Assembly: GCA_014607495.2 (NCBI GenBank)
Contig: CP053153.1
Location: 248,001 to 312,000 of the forward strand
Source: Carposina sasakii
Taxonomy: Eukaryota > Arthropoda > Insecta > Lepidoptera > Carposinidae
Direction of reading: 5' to 3'
DNA: 64,000 bases
The notes beneath the pieces were generated by a model, which searched no databases, was not told where the DNA came from, and saw nothing but the letters and a program-made list of their open reading frames with translations. The translations under genes and the position numbers were made by a program. This document shows positions 33,171 through 43,116 of the stretch, one piece after another. Within the stretch, counting starts at the first letter, position 1. Every line of letters starts with the position of its first letter.

Positions 33171-34840
33171 TAACGTATCTTTAATTGAACCTTGGCACTA
33201 CTTACTGAGGAGTGGCAAGAAGTTGGATTTACGAGTATAGTTCCATAACGGTATACTGGATCTACTCTATGAAACAAACTCTAGTTTTGCACACGCTTCT
33301 TAGCTTGGGCTATAGTTATGTACCTACTTTGAAAGACAAAACGGTTCTTCTATGGAAATTACGGCAAATAATCTGGAAAACTGTGTAGGAAGTCCCGCGT
33401 AGGAGCACAACCGTTCCGGAACCGAATTAAACATGCACCCTGCATCTCGACAGTTAACACACGTGGGACTTCGGAAGACCTTCAAAGAGACCACAGCATC
33501 TCCCATTCCAACCACGTTATTAATAAGCATCTCGTGATCTCTCGCCACGAACAAAATAGTCGAAAAAGGTATGAACTCGTGAGGGGAATGTCGCCCATGT
33601 ATTTCGGATCGCACTCATTGTATTTTAAACTCCATTGTTCGTTTGCGCCTGCGCGGATCCGCGCCGTTCGTCAAGTTACAGCGATATAGTGACACCAAGT
33701 TATTCAGGAAAGTCAATATAAGTACAGCTGTATTTTATAGCGAATACTCGTACATCATTTGTTCAGGTTATATACATTCTATACCCTGTATTATACCTAG
33801 GTAGATAGAACGCTTATGGTTACTTTAAACTAGAGTGTCACACATACTGCAATTGAATTGATGATTATCAGCCAAACTTGCTACAACTTTAAACCAACAT
33901 TAATGTCTAAATTTTTATTGCTAGAGATTTGGCATTCGTCATTATTCGACCAAGCCTGCCCCCTGATTACCTAATTTGCAATAGCAAAGCCAAAACTTGA
34001 AATGTGAAAGTTTCTTTGAAATTCATTTTACGTAATACGAATTTAACATCGCAATCAGCGATTTTTGTACAATTTTCGCTATCGCTTTGCTTTTGCTAGT
34101 TAGATAATAAGGGAGCTGATTGATGCTAACTAATGAATACATTAAAGTCATGATTGTTTTCGTTATCAATTTAATAATTGGTTGTGAAACAAGCTAGGTT
34201 ACACGCGCGTAGAGCCCTGCGTGAGGTGATCATGAGAGAGAGAGTGCATCCCTGCTTACTGAAACTGTCACAATAAATGGAGTTACACCATCGTGCAACT
34301 ATAGAGTTACACCTATTAATGAAATGAAAATGTTTTTTATTTGCTCAGAACATGGAACAATAAAGTCATTATTACATTATTAGATTTCGTCAAAAAACGT
34401 AGGAAGCAAATGAAAAAAAAGAAGGATATTTTACATTGCTCTTTCTTGAGCCACTTCAGAATGCACCGTAAAAATATCACAATTTAATCTATTAAGGCGT
34501 TTTACATAACCTAATCAGCCAATTAGCATGCCCTCAACAACGATGTACTTGCGCGTGATTCGGTGAAATCCTCGGTAAATGCGCGCTGTATCGAGGCACG
34601 CGCGCGTCTCCCACGGTAGGTGTTGATTAACGGTGCGCGTGCGCACGTGACGCTTCCAGTGGGAACGCGCCCTAATGCGCACGATACATGCGGCCCGTGT
34701 CGTCTAGAGGTAGCTTAGGCATGGGTCTGGGGTATCTGCAAACTTTTCTATTTACCTACCACGAGAAAATAGAATAGAGTAGCATGGCCATGATACGTAT
34801 TCAGTCTATATGAAATGTTATGCAGTCGACATGAACCAGA
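33171..34840. other. Intergenic; possible LINE tail and CpG patch
   Basis: AATGAAATGAAAATG plus TTTTTTATTTGCTC at 34318-34350 resembles an antisense LINE 3' tail. A CpG-rich unique block occurs at 34545-34690 (CGCGCGTCTCCC, TGCGCACGTGACG). No gene is recognised. Confidence 0.35.
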
Positions 34841-34956
34841 GGGGTAAGCGCGAACCTCTCGATAGTCCGTAACGCTATCGTCAAAGTGTCAAAACACATC
34901 GATTTTGCTAGCGAGTCGCTAGCGTTACGCCGCGTAAAAAGGTTCGTGCTTACCCC
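34841..34956. mobile_element. Small foldback repeat
   Basis: GGGGTAAGCGCGAACCT at 34841-34857 pairs with AGGTTCGTGCTTACCCC at 34940-34956 with one mismatch. Inner GTAACGCT and AGCGTTAC also pair. The 116-bp palindromic structure is consistent with a tiny MITE. No target duplication is obvious. Confidence 0.6.
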
Positions 34957-35059
34957 ACAGGTTAGCTGATAAAGAATGCTAGCACAGGGGGGATTAAGTT
35001 TTCCTTCTAACCTTACTGTTTAGGTATTTGTAAAACAATAATGAATTAGCTGATACGGG

Positions 35060-35268
35060 GCATCATTAAAATGCATCAACTGCGTCTCCATGCCTGCATA
35101 ACTCAAGCAAGAGTTGACTAAGAAACTCAGGCATTTTTTCGGGCGATAAACTAGCAACTTATCACGGATCATTTCCATCTATACTCGCTATGCTAAACGT
35201 GGCTGTGGTATCTCCTTTATGATCCTGCAGTTCTGACTACTCCGTTTCGGAAATACAGCTATATATGT
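35060..35268 (+). repeat. Family R repeat, most complete copy
   Basis: Used here as the family reference: GCATCAACTGCGTCTCC, GAGTTGACTAAGAAACTC, GATAAACTAGCAACTTATCAC, CGCTATGCTAAACGTGGC, TATGATCCTGCAGTTCTG and TTTCGGAAATACAGC, in that order. Confidence 0.7.
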
Positions 35269-35530
35269 GTAAAGAATGTTATCTAATTTATCTATTGATC
35301 TTGTTAGTTACATTTTGTCTGGCGCTATATGGGATCACAGGAAACTAGAGTCACTCCACGGTCGTTATTCCGAAATCAATCCTTTGTTACGGGAAGTGTA
35401 TTTTGGTAAAATGCTAAGCTTCCAAAAGCTTATAAGAAGAAGGGAGAAATGAGTGGAGCACATATATGTAAAAACGTTAAAATGATTTTATATCTGTGAA
35501 AAAAGAGACTTAACTTAGGTTTACATGTAG

Positions 35531-35697
35531 TATTCAGCATGAATCATGATAATCTCCGACCCTGTTTCGGCCAAGGCGACCAATCTCTACGGAGATTGGC
35601 CAGGTACGCAGGAGATATTATAATGCATAAGTGTGTGCGCAAACACAGATACACTCTCTATTCCCTCCCTCCCATAGTCCGAATATTCAGCATGAAT
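35531..35697 (-). mobile_element. 5'-truncated SINE-A with 14-bp target duplication
   Basis: The insert 35545-35683 is the 3' half of SINE-A on the minus strand (CGACCAATCTCTACGGAGAT, CAGGAGATATTATAATGCA). It lacks the tRNA head. TATTCAGCATGAAT flanks it at 35531-35544 and 35684-35697. The loss of the 5' end plus a perfect duplication is direct evidence of target-primed reverse transcription with premature stop. Confidence 0.9.
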
Positions 35698-36478
35698 ATA
35701 TAGGTAATTAACAGATAACAATTTAGATTTAGTTGTACCCAATTACAATTCCACGTACATTCACGTTATTTTATAGTATCTCTAAATAGCAACAGTAGCG
35801 AACTCTAACTGAAAGTCTACCGTATTTGTCTTCGACCTCGTTCTAACCGACTTCTAATTTCGGCGATACGTTCCTTATATCATAGTATTAAAGACCAAAA
35901 CGTTACTTGTTGAAATGGTTGGTTTAAGGGTATCGTTTTCTAGGAGTCACTAGTTAACACTGGAGAACATACTCCAAATACCTTATTGAAGCAAATACCC
36001 ATCGCGCGCGAATACCTAAGTATATCTATTCTAGGCTATTTACAGTGATATAGCAACAAGATATTAATATATTAAGTGTCTCTGTTTAACTAAGGCACAT
36101 ACCTAATAATGGTCCATGATTATGGCCAAACTCGTCATAAAATATTGACTTTGAAATGGAACTAAATGACTATGAAAATACCGAATTAACCTGCATATTT
36201 CAGGTAAAAAATCTGAAAATAATAAGCATGTAACTGGCAACGATAGCGCGATAGCTTCTGTTTGCAGAACTTTATGACAAAGAGTTACCTACGAATAAAC
36301 TTCAAGTAGATATTCGTAGTGATTAATCCATATACATTTACGTTCACGATCGGTGTGGATTGCTTCACGCAATGAGGTGCTGTGTATGTGCCGGCCATCG
36401 GCGTCGGTCAGTAATGGCCATTTACAGTGACACACATACTGACGGAGTAGCGTGCGCAGCGGGCGATACTTTGTTGTG
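35698..36478. other. Intergenic; nothing recognised
   Basis: AT-rich with a short GC segment near 36380-36470. No coding signal or clear repeat. Confidence 0.35.
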
Positions 36479-36551
36479 GACTAGCGGCCGCCCACGACTT
36501 CGTCTGTGTGAAATGGCATTACATCCGTGTAAAGTTGGGGCGCGTCCCTAG
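36479..36551 (+). repeat. Family H fragment
   Basis: GACTAGCGGCCGCCCACGAC and TTCGTCTGTGTG match the head of family H. The match fades after about 70 bp. MITE-2 starts six bases later. Confidence 0.5.
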
Positions 36552-36556
36552 TTATA

Positions 36557-37023
36557 TACAGGGTGTTTGTGGCAGCCAGGCAAATATTTATATGGTGACT
36601 TCAGACCATGATTTTGAGGCGAAAAATAGTGAACATTTTCTCAGTAAAATTCCAAAAATTTCCGATTTATTTTTATTTTTTGGGTAAAAAAATTATTAGG
36701 CCTTAGATAATGACTTAAAAACAAAAATTTAACCAAAAGATGATTTAAAAAAAGTCACGCTCAAAAAAGTAAAAAAAACTGATCAACCCTAAAGGAGAGT
36801 CACAAGTGATCCAAAAAACAGCAATGTATCACAGAATAGCCAATAAGCCCATTTAAATAGTCACAGGATCGTCCGTACAATTGACGCGGAAAACAAACAT
36901 TACGGATAATCAAATTAAAAATGCATTTCCTGCGATATATAATACTGTCGTACTCGTATAACTCAACACTGTAGTACTTGTTCAGCATTTCAGTATTTGC
37001 CTGGCTGTCAACTACACCCTGTA
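36557..37023 (+). mobile_element. MITE-2 copy
   Basis: It starts TACAGGGTGTTTGTGGCAGCC and ends GGCTGTCAACTACACCCTGTA. Terminal repeats of about 30 bp share CAGCCAGGCAAATA. At 467 bp it is longer than the 18371-18805 copy, which lacks several short segments. Confidence 0.85.
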
Positions 37024-37346
37024 TAATATAAACCTCTTGAATACCTATAAAAAAATACCGCATTAAAATCCGTTGAGCAGTTTTAAAGATCTAAGCATAC
37101 ATAGGGACAGACAGACAGCGGGAAGCGACTTAGTTTTACAATATGTAGTGATTGAACGGTATTTATATTCATTGCGGATGCGATTTAGCGATTTTTATCT
37201 AGTGAGTACTGGAGGCAAGAACTCCATGAAGCCATTCCAGGTTATTCTACTTCAGGTTTTTGTGAAACTCCATGTTACAAAATCATGTACTGACTGAACT
37301 GGTCTTCTGAGTTATTGTTATAGTAACCTCAGTATGTAACACATTA

Positions 37347-37730
37347 TACAGGATGATTTTTGGTCGTCAACGTTCCCGAAAACTACGGAATCTCCTCATC
37401 ATCACGATCATTTTTCTCCATGGAAGCATATCTGGGAAGTGTCTGGTTTCCAAAATATTAGGGTCCAAAGTTGAGTAAATAGACTGCGTTTTTCTGCATA
37501 AATGTACATAGACGCGCTTAGCAAGATTTTTTCACGAGAAATAATTAATATCTGTCTATAAAAAAACTAACATAAACACTAGACACTATAAATTTCGCCA
37601 GATCAAGTAAGAAAAAAAAATTTTTGAAAAAAAAAAAAATCCCCAGCTTGTTTTTTAGCATAAACTTACTTTATTTGATGTATAGAGTACGTACCCTTCG
37701 TTAAAGGTGGCCACAAAAAAATACCCTGTA
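37347..37730 (-). mobile_element. MITE-1 copy
   Basis: It starts TACAGGATGATTTTTGG and ends AAAAAAATACCCTGTA, with GTCAACGTTCCCGAAAACTA, GGAAGTGTCTGGTTTCC and TAGAGTACGTACCCTTCG between. Its right end abuts the ATG-repeat tail of SINE-A. Confidence 0.85.
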
Positions 37731-37731
37731 T

Positions 37732-38072
37732 ATGATGATGATGATGATCTCCGACCGTATTTAGGTCAAGGCGACCAATCTCTACAGAGATTGGCCAGGT
37801 ACGCAGGAGATATTATAGTGCACAAGTGTGTGCGCAAATACAGATGCACTCTCTATTCCCTCACTCTCATAGTCCGATGGGACGGAAAGCCGACACGACC
37901 GGAGAGAGATCAGGCGCAGGACCAACGGTTTACCGAGGCACGAGCTAAGTGATAATTTTACAACATTAAAATCTGTACATGAAATAAATTCATTGGTACA
38001 GGCCCGTGACTGGGATCGAACTTACGCCTCCCGCTTGGAAGGTGCACGTCTTAACCACTGGGCTATCACCGC
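37732..38072 (-). mobile_element. SINE-A, full-length
   Basis: In plus orientation it begins with the (ATG)n tail at 37732-37747, runs through the body (CCGACACGACCGGAGAGAG, TGTACATGAAATAAATTCAT) and ends in the tRNA-like head: GGGATCGAAC is the inverse B box and CCACTGGGCTATCACCGC the inverse A-box side. It is nearly colinear with 24107-24430. Confidence 0.88.
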
Positions 38073-38093
38073 TACATATATTATATATATAAT

Positions 38094-38265
38094 ACTAGTG
38101 GATGCCTGCGACTTCGTCCACGTGGGATATAAATATTTTCCCAGAATAAAAAGTAGCCTATGTCCTTTATCAGGCCCTAGACTACCTGTGTACCAAATTT
38201 CTTTTCAATCGGTTTAATAGTTTTGGTGTGAAAGCTAGACAGACAGATAGACGGAGCTACATTCG
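38094..38265 (+). repeat. Family H dispersed repeat
   Basis: ACTAGTGGATGCCTGCGACTT, CAGAATAAAAAGTAGCCTATG, TTTCAATCGGTTTAATAG and GTGAAAGCTAGACAGACAG follow the family's order. It follows SINE-A directly across a short TA-rich spacer. Confidence 0.65.
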
Positions 38266-40114
38266 CACCAGTAAGGATTTTTCTGGTGAAGGGCCGATTT
38301 TTACAATGGATAAGATACCTGTGTAAGGGATAAATTCTGATGCTGTCTTCCTCTAAAACTAGATACAACATCAATCTTATCCTTCAGATAAGCTATCTAA
38401 CCTTTGGAAAAATAAACCCTCAGTCGTAGGTATAAAGCTGGTTTACAGAGATAATATCTTACATGTAATTGTCGAATCCTCGGACCAAATATATCTACTT
38501 ATACAACAAAATATGTCCTTACTGTGCATCTAATTCGCGTATAAAATGGGGTACAAAAACACTTCCCAAAGACCGATTTTGATAACATGAGAACGTTACG
38601 TGCGAACTAAATAAAATTGCGCTGAAAACCTTTGAAAATGTTCTTTTGAACACATAATACATAACTTATTTTGTCTAGTTAATACCTACTTGTTTTGAGG
38701 ATATGACGTATAGATGTAAGATACTACCTCTCTTATCCATGCTACACCTGCTGAAGTGGGATTCTTCACACATAGTAAACAAAAACTGCTCATTGACACG
38801 ATGCAAGACGTCTTCCCCATAATAATTCATATGTCGTAGTTTTTGTTTATCCTTTGACAATGATACTGTATTCTTTTCTCACTCTCTACGTCCAATTTAA
38901 TGTGAATAGGAAGCATAAAAAGCGCTGCAACGCGCACGTCTCCGCGGCGCACGTAACGCGCATCCGGACATGCGCAGATAAGGCCTTTACAGCGACGCCA
39001 TGTTTTGTTCACGCCATCCTGCTTCCTAATGGGGGTTGGCTTTCAATGTGATGTTAGTAAAAGCCAAGTGTAAGCTAACTAAGATGCTAGCGCGAAGCAG
39101 CAAAGCACAGAAAAATTAGCAGATAAGTCCTGTAGACCAGTCTTCAGGTTGCGTCGAAAGTTCGCACACAGACCGTTTGTGAGCTAGCTCATGTTCCCCT
39201 CCGTCTCAACATACATACCTATATATAGCCAATCCTAAAAACTATGAAGTAATTTGAATTAGTTGCGCTGTAACATTAAGTCACGTATTGCCACATTATA
39301 TGGTGGTATACATTATAATCTATATCTATACTAATATTATGAAGAGGAAAACTTTGATTGTTTGTTTGTTTATTTGCAGCGAATAGGCTCCGAAACTACT
39401 GGACCGATTTCAAAAATTCTTTCACCGTTAGAATTCTTATTGGACCCAGATGAATATAGGCCATAGGGTTTCACATAATTTCTACAGGGCTGGTATAAAT
39501 ATGAATTAAATACATTTTTTTTAAAACCATTTGACGCATGTAGATATGTTTGACATACACCATAGAATAACAAGTCCCCAGAAGGAGTGATCAATGACAG
39601 ATGTATTTCGGGTAGTGAAGCAAAATATTATATAAAACAGTTCAGGATTGTTTACAAATATGCTGAGCCAGAAAAGCGTGACCTAGCCATCCTGTAAAGT
39701 GTTTTTATTTTAGATTCACCCAATTCACCCAAAAAGTATAAATATGTCTATTGTTATAGCTTTCCCGTCAACTGGAAGTTACTTATATACAAATAATGTT
39801 ATATTCGTGATGTATCCGAAAGGATATGTCTGTCAGCGGCGGTCCCGCGGCCGGGCACGTCCTCGCGACGTGGTTTCCTGAGGGTCTGAGCTTCCCACCA
39901 CCGACGGGGTCTTGCGGACAAGTATCAAGAGCTTATAAGTCGTAAAATTTTCGAAACCTACTTACTAAAATTTTGAAGAAAAAAAAAACAGCTGATTTTG
40001 CTGAATGAAAATCGTTAATTGAATTAAAGTAAAGTAGGTTCTGTGGTTCTGGCTGCCTCATTTCGAGAACAAAGTCGGCTGTATCTATATGTATTTTTGT
40101 AAATTTATTTATGT
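38266..40114. other. Intergenic with H-related fragment
   Basis: About 39335-39450 (ACTAATATTATGAAGAGG, GCGAATAGGCTCCGAAACTA, TGGACCGATTTC) resembles the opposite end of family H-type repeats. A CpG patch occurs at 38930-39005. No gene. Confidence 0.4.
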
Positions 40115-40302
40115 ACTAGTGGACGCCCGCCACTCCGTCCGCGTTAACTACAGAAAAAAAACAAAATGTCGAAATTATCTGGAATAAAAACATTTTCCCG
40201 GGATAAAAAGTAGCCTATATCTTAAGTGGGACCTGTCACAATATATTACTGAAAACTGCATCGAAATCGATTCAGCCGTTTCTGAGATTAGCGTGCACAA
40301 AC
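40115..40302 (+). repeat. Family H dispersed repeat
   Basis: It is near-identical in layout to 14286-14472, sharing both boundaries (ACTAGTGGACGCCCGC; GCGTGCACAAAC). Confidence 0.8.
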
Positions 40303-42011
40303 GCACAGACAAACAGGCAAACCGATAAACAGACAAAAATTCCAAAAATAATTCTTTTCGGTACTATTGCGTTGATAAAGGTCTCCTATAATATTTTTTC
40401 TCATATATCTTCCACAGCGATCCGTTACATTTTTATTATATGTATAGGTATATACTAGATAGATATACTTACACAACTGTACTACTAGGATTATCTGATT
40501 ATGAAGCATATATATTACAATGTATTTTTTTTAAATATGTGATTGGTCTTGTCCTATAAAAATACTTAGGAATAGCAACGAAACTTCTAAGAAAAAATGT
40601 GATCAGATTTAAACAGAGGTAAACACGAAAACACAATGCACAGTTAGCTCGATGCATATGAAGTGCATAATTCAGCGGGAATTATTCAGAATTAGATGTT
40701 TTTGCTGACCCACCTGGCGACGCGGGCATTGTATTGTAATGTAGGGTCGGCGCAAAAACCAGATCCGCCGATATAGCAGGCAAATTAATGATACATATAA
40801 TGGCAAGAGTGAGCGATGCTACGGAATCGGGAACTGCCAAAAAATGCGATCAATGACTTGTTAGAATTGCCATTAACATTTTTTTCAGATATACAATTTG
40901 AGTTAAAAGCGGACTCGGCAGTCATTAAGAAGAATTGTGTGGAGTGTATATAAATATTTATATGAAATTCAGCAAAATGAGTATTGTAATCTCGTTAGTT
41001 ATTTTCTTTGGGTTGTCAAAACAATTTCAGATTGAAAACTCAGCATTGTTTATCGAGTTTATGGTATCAACGCAGAATTCGTTAAAATTTCGAGATTCGG
41101 CGGGAAAAGCTGGAAGGGTGCAGGTGCAATTTTCATGTGAAAATCAAAAATTATTTGTAAATGGCTTACATGTGTCCGTAAAGTGATGTTTTCTGGTAGA
41201 TAAGTTATATTTTGATTGCTTATGATGTGAATCTAGAGCGTGTGCGTGGTTTTATGTGCAGGTAAGCTGAGTAAAACTTTAGCCGGAATACGATCTCTTC
41301 ATGGGCTCATGTAAGTTGTTTCTGCAATTATTTTTCATTTTGACTAACTTTACACTTGTTGAGGATTTTCCTGACGTTTCCATTCATCATCATCATTATC
41401 ATCCATCATAAATTCAGAAATCATTTACTAAAGACAATGGCTGTATGGGCTTAGTTCCCCTTGCCTTTCCTTCGGGATAAACTAAACAAAAAAAAAGTTA
41501 AAATTTCCTAAAAATGCATTATAATTTATGTTATTGAAATGCATGTGTTCATATCGTTCGAAATTATTCCGGAGTGTTTTTAAACAGGATGTAGTTTTTA
41601 CGTATCCTGCTGAAAGAATAGGAGATTAATGTATTTTTGTGATTTGCATCAATTTGTGTGATTGACGTGTCGAGTGTCGAGTGATACACTTACAGGGACG
41701 TTTATATGAATAATATGAATAACAACTATGTTTGTCGCCTCCAGCTGCAAGAGTCGCTAAATGCTAATGTTGAGTATCATACGATACTGGTATTAACATA
41801 CATTTCAGATTTTTTTACCCCTGAAAAAGACTGTGGTTGATCTTTAATTTGGCATGTGGATTATACAGATTTCTCGTTTTTAACATATTTTCATACACCC
41901 TTGAGCATTATACCTTGAAGTCTTAAACATTTTACCCATATCATCGACTCAAACTTTAATCATATTTAACCAAGGAAAGAAAAAAATGATTTCCATCTAT
42001 AAAGCCAACAA
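40303..42011. other. Intergenic; one weak small open frame
   Basis: From the ATG at 40962 a 74-codon frame ends at 41186. Its start, KFSKMSIVISLVIFFGLS, looks like a signal peptide, but the remainder has no recognisable domain, and chance frames of this length are expected. A perfect octamer is at 41642-41649. No gene is claimed. Confidence 0.3.
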
Positions 42012-43116
42012 CATACCGAAGCATCATCATCATCTTCCTGCCCTGTTCCCATTTATTTAGGGTCGGCGCAATATGTTCTTTTCTTCCATTCATTCTTATC
42101 TGTCATCTCATTGCTCACTCCCAATACACGCACATCCTCCCTCACACAGTCTATCCGACACTTCTTTGGCCTACCTCTTCCTTTATATCCATTCACACTC
42201 ATGCAAAACGCTCTCTGTAAAATATGCCTTTCATCCCGTCGCTTTACGAGTACATGCCCGTACCAAGACAGACGGTTACTTCGTAACTTGTGTGTGATCA
42301 GCGCAACTTTTAAACTTCCTTTTATATACTCATTTCTTATTTTATCTATTCTTGTAACTCCGTCTCAACATTCTCATCTCGCTTACATGTAGTTGATTTT
42401 CATTCTTCTTCTTTATGGCCCAGCATTCAGATCCATACAAGACGACAGGTCGAATTACGGTCTTGTACACCTTACCCTTTAGCTTTAACGGCATCCGGGC
42501 ATCGCACGTACTTCCGTGACCTGTCGCCATTTCATCCATCCTGAACAAATTCGGTGCTTTATATCTTGGTCTATTTCCCCATCCCCTTGTAAGACTGAGC
42601 CCAGGTATTTAAAGTTTGAACAGACTGCAAGGGATAGGGATATTGCCATAGAGCTGGAGAGATCCCCGAAATCACAAAACATTTGTTCGGTTTTTGACCT
42701 GCTGATTATCAGGCCAACTTTTCCTGCATCATCTTTTATACATTTTACATTTGTCACAGCCCTAGCATTCCTCTATCTAGTGATTTATATAAGTTGTCCT
42801 GCATATCACCTCTAGCCATAGCCACAGCCTTTTTTGCTCTCCTCTTACACTTTCTATACTCATTTTTCTTCAACTCTTTCAGATTTTCGCTTCCACCCTT
42901 CATACTTGCATCCTGCCATTCTTTGAACGCAATTTCTTTTAATTTTTGAGCGTTATCTTTACACCACCATGTATCCCTTTCAATCCTACCTTTTCCTTTC
43001 ATCTCTCCCAACACGTTCTTACCCACATTTCTAATACACCCTGCAATTTCGTTCCAGCATTCATTTACGGATTTGCATTCTATACCTTTCATTCCTATCA
43101 TATCATACCGAAGCAT
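42012..43116 (-). pseudogene. RTE-like LINE, 5'-truncated and missing its RT core
   Basis: Minus-strand remnant bounded by a perfect 13-bp target duplication CATACCGAAGCAT (42012-42024, 43104-43116). The first part (43103 to about 42755) encodes the linker after the endonuclease, with DTWWCKDNAQ and KRRAKKAVAMARG. It then jumps directly to the post-RT region: KVGLIISRSKTEQM, FKYLGSVLQGDGEIDQDI, LKGKVYKTVIRPVVLYGSECW and LHVSEMRMLR. Frame changes follow at about 42500 and 42342, and a GRGRPKK-type end lies near 42160. The 3' end is an (ATG)n tail at 42025-42033. The catalytic reverse-transcriptase motifs are absent, so the copy is dead. The internal deletion suggests it, or its parent, was already defective. 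Confidence 0.88.

Noticed and set aside
40962..41186. Small secreted peptide gene
   Set aside because: The start resembles a signal peptide, but length, lack of conserved residues and absence of promoter or poly(A) support make chance more likely.
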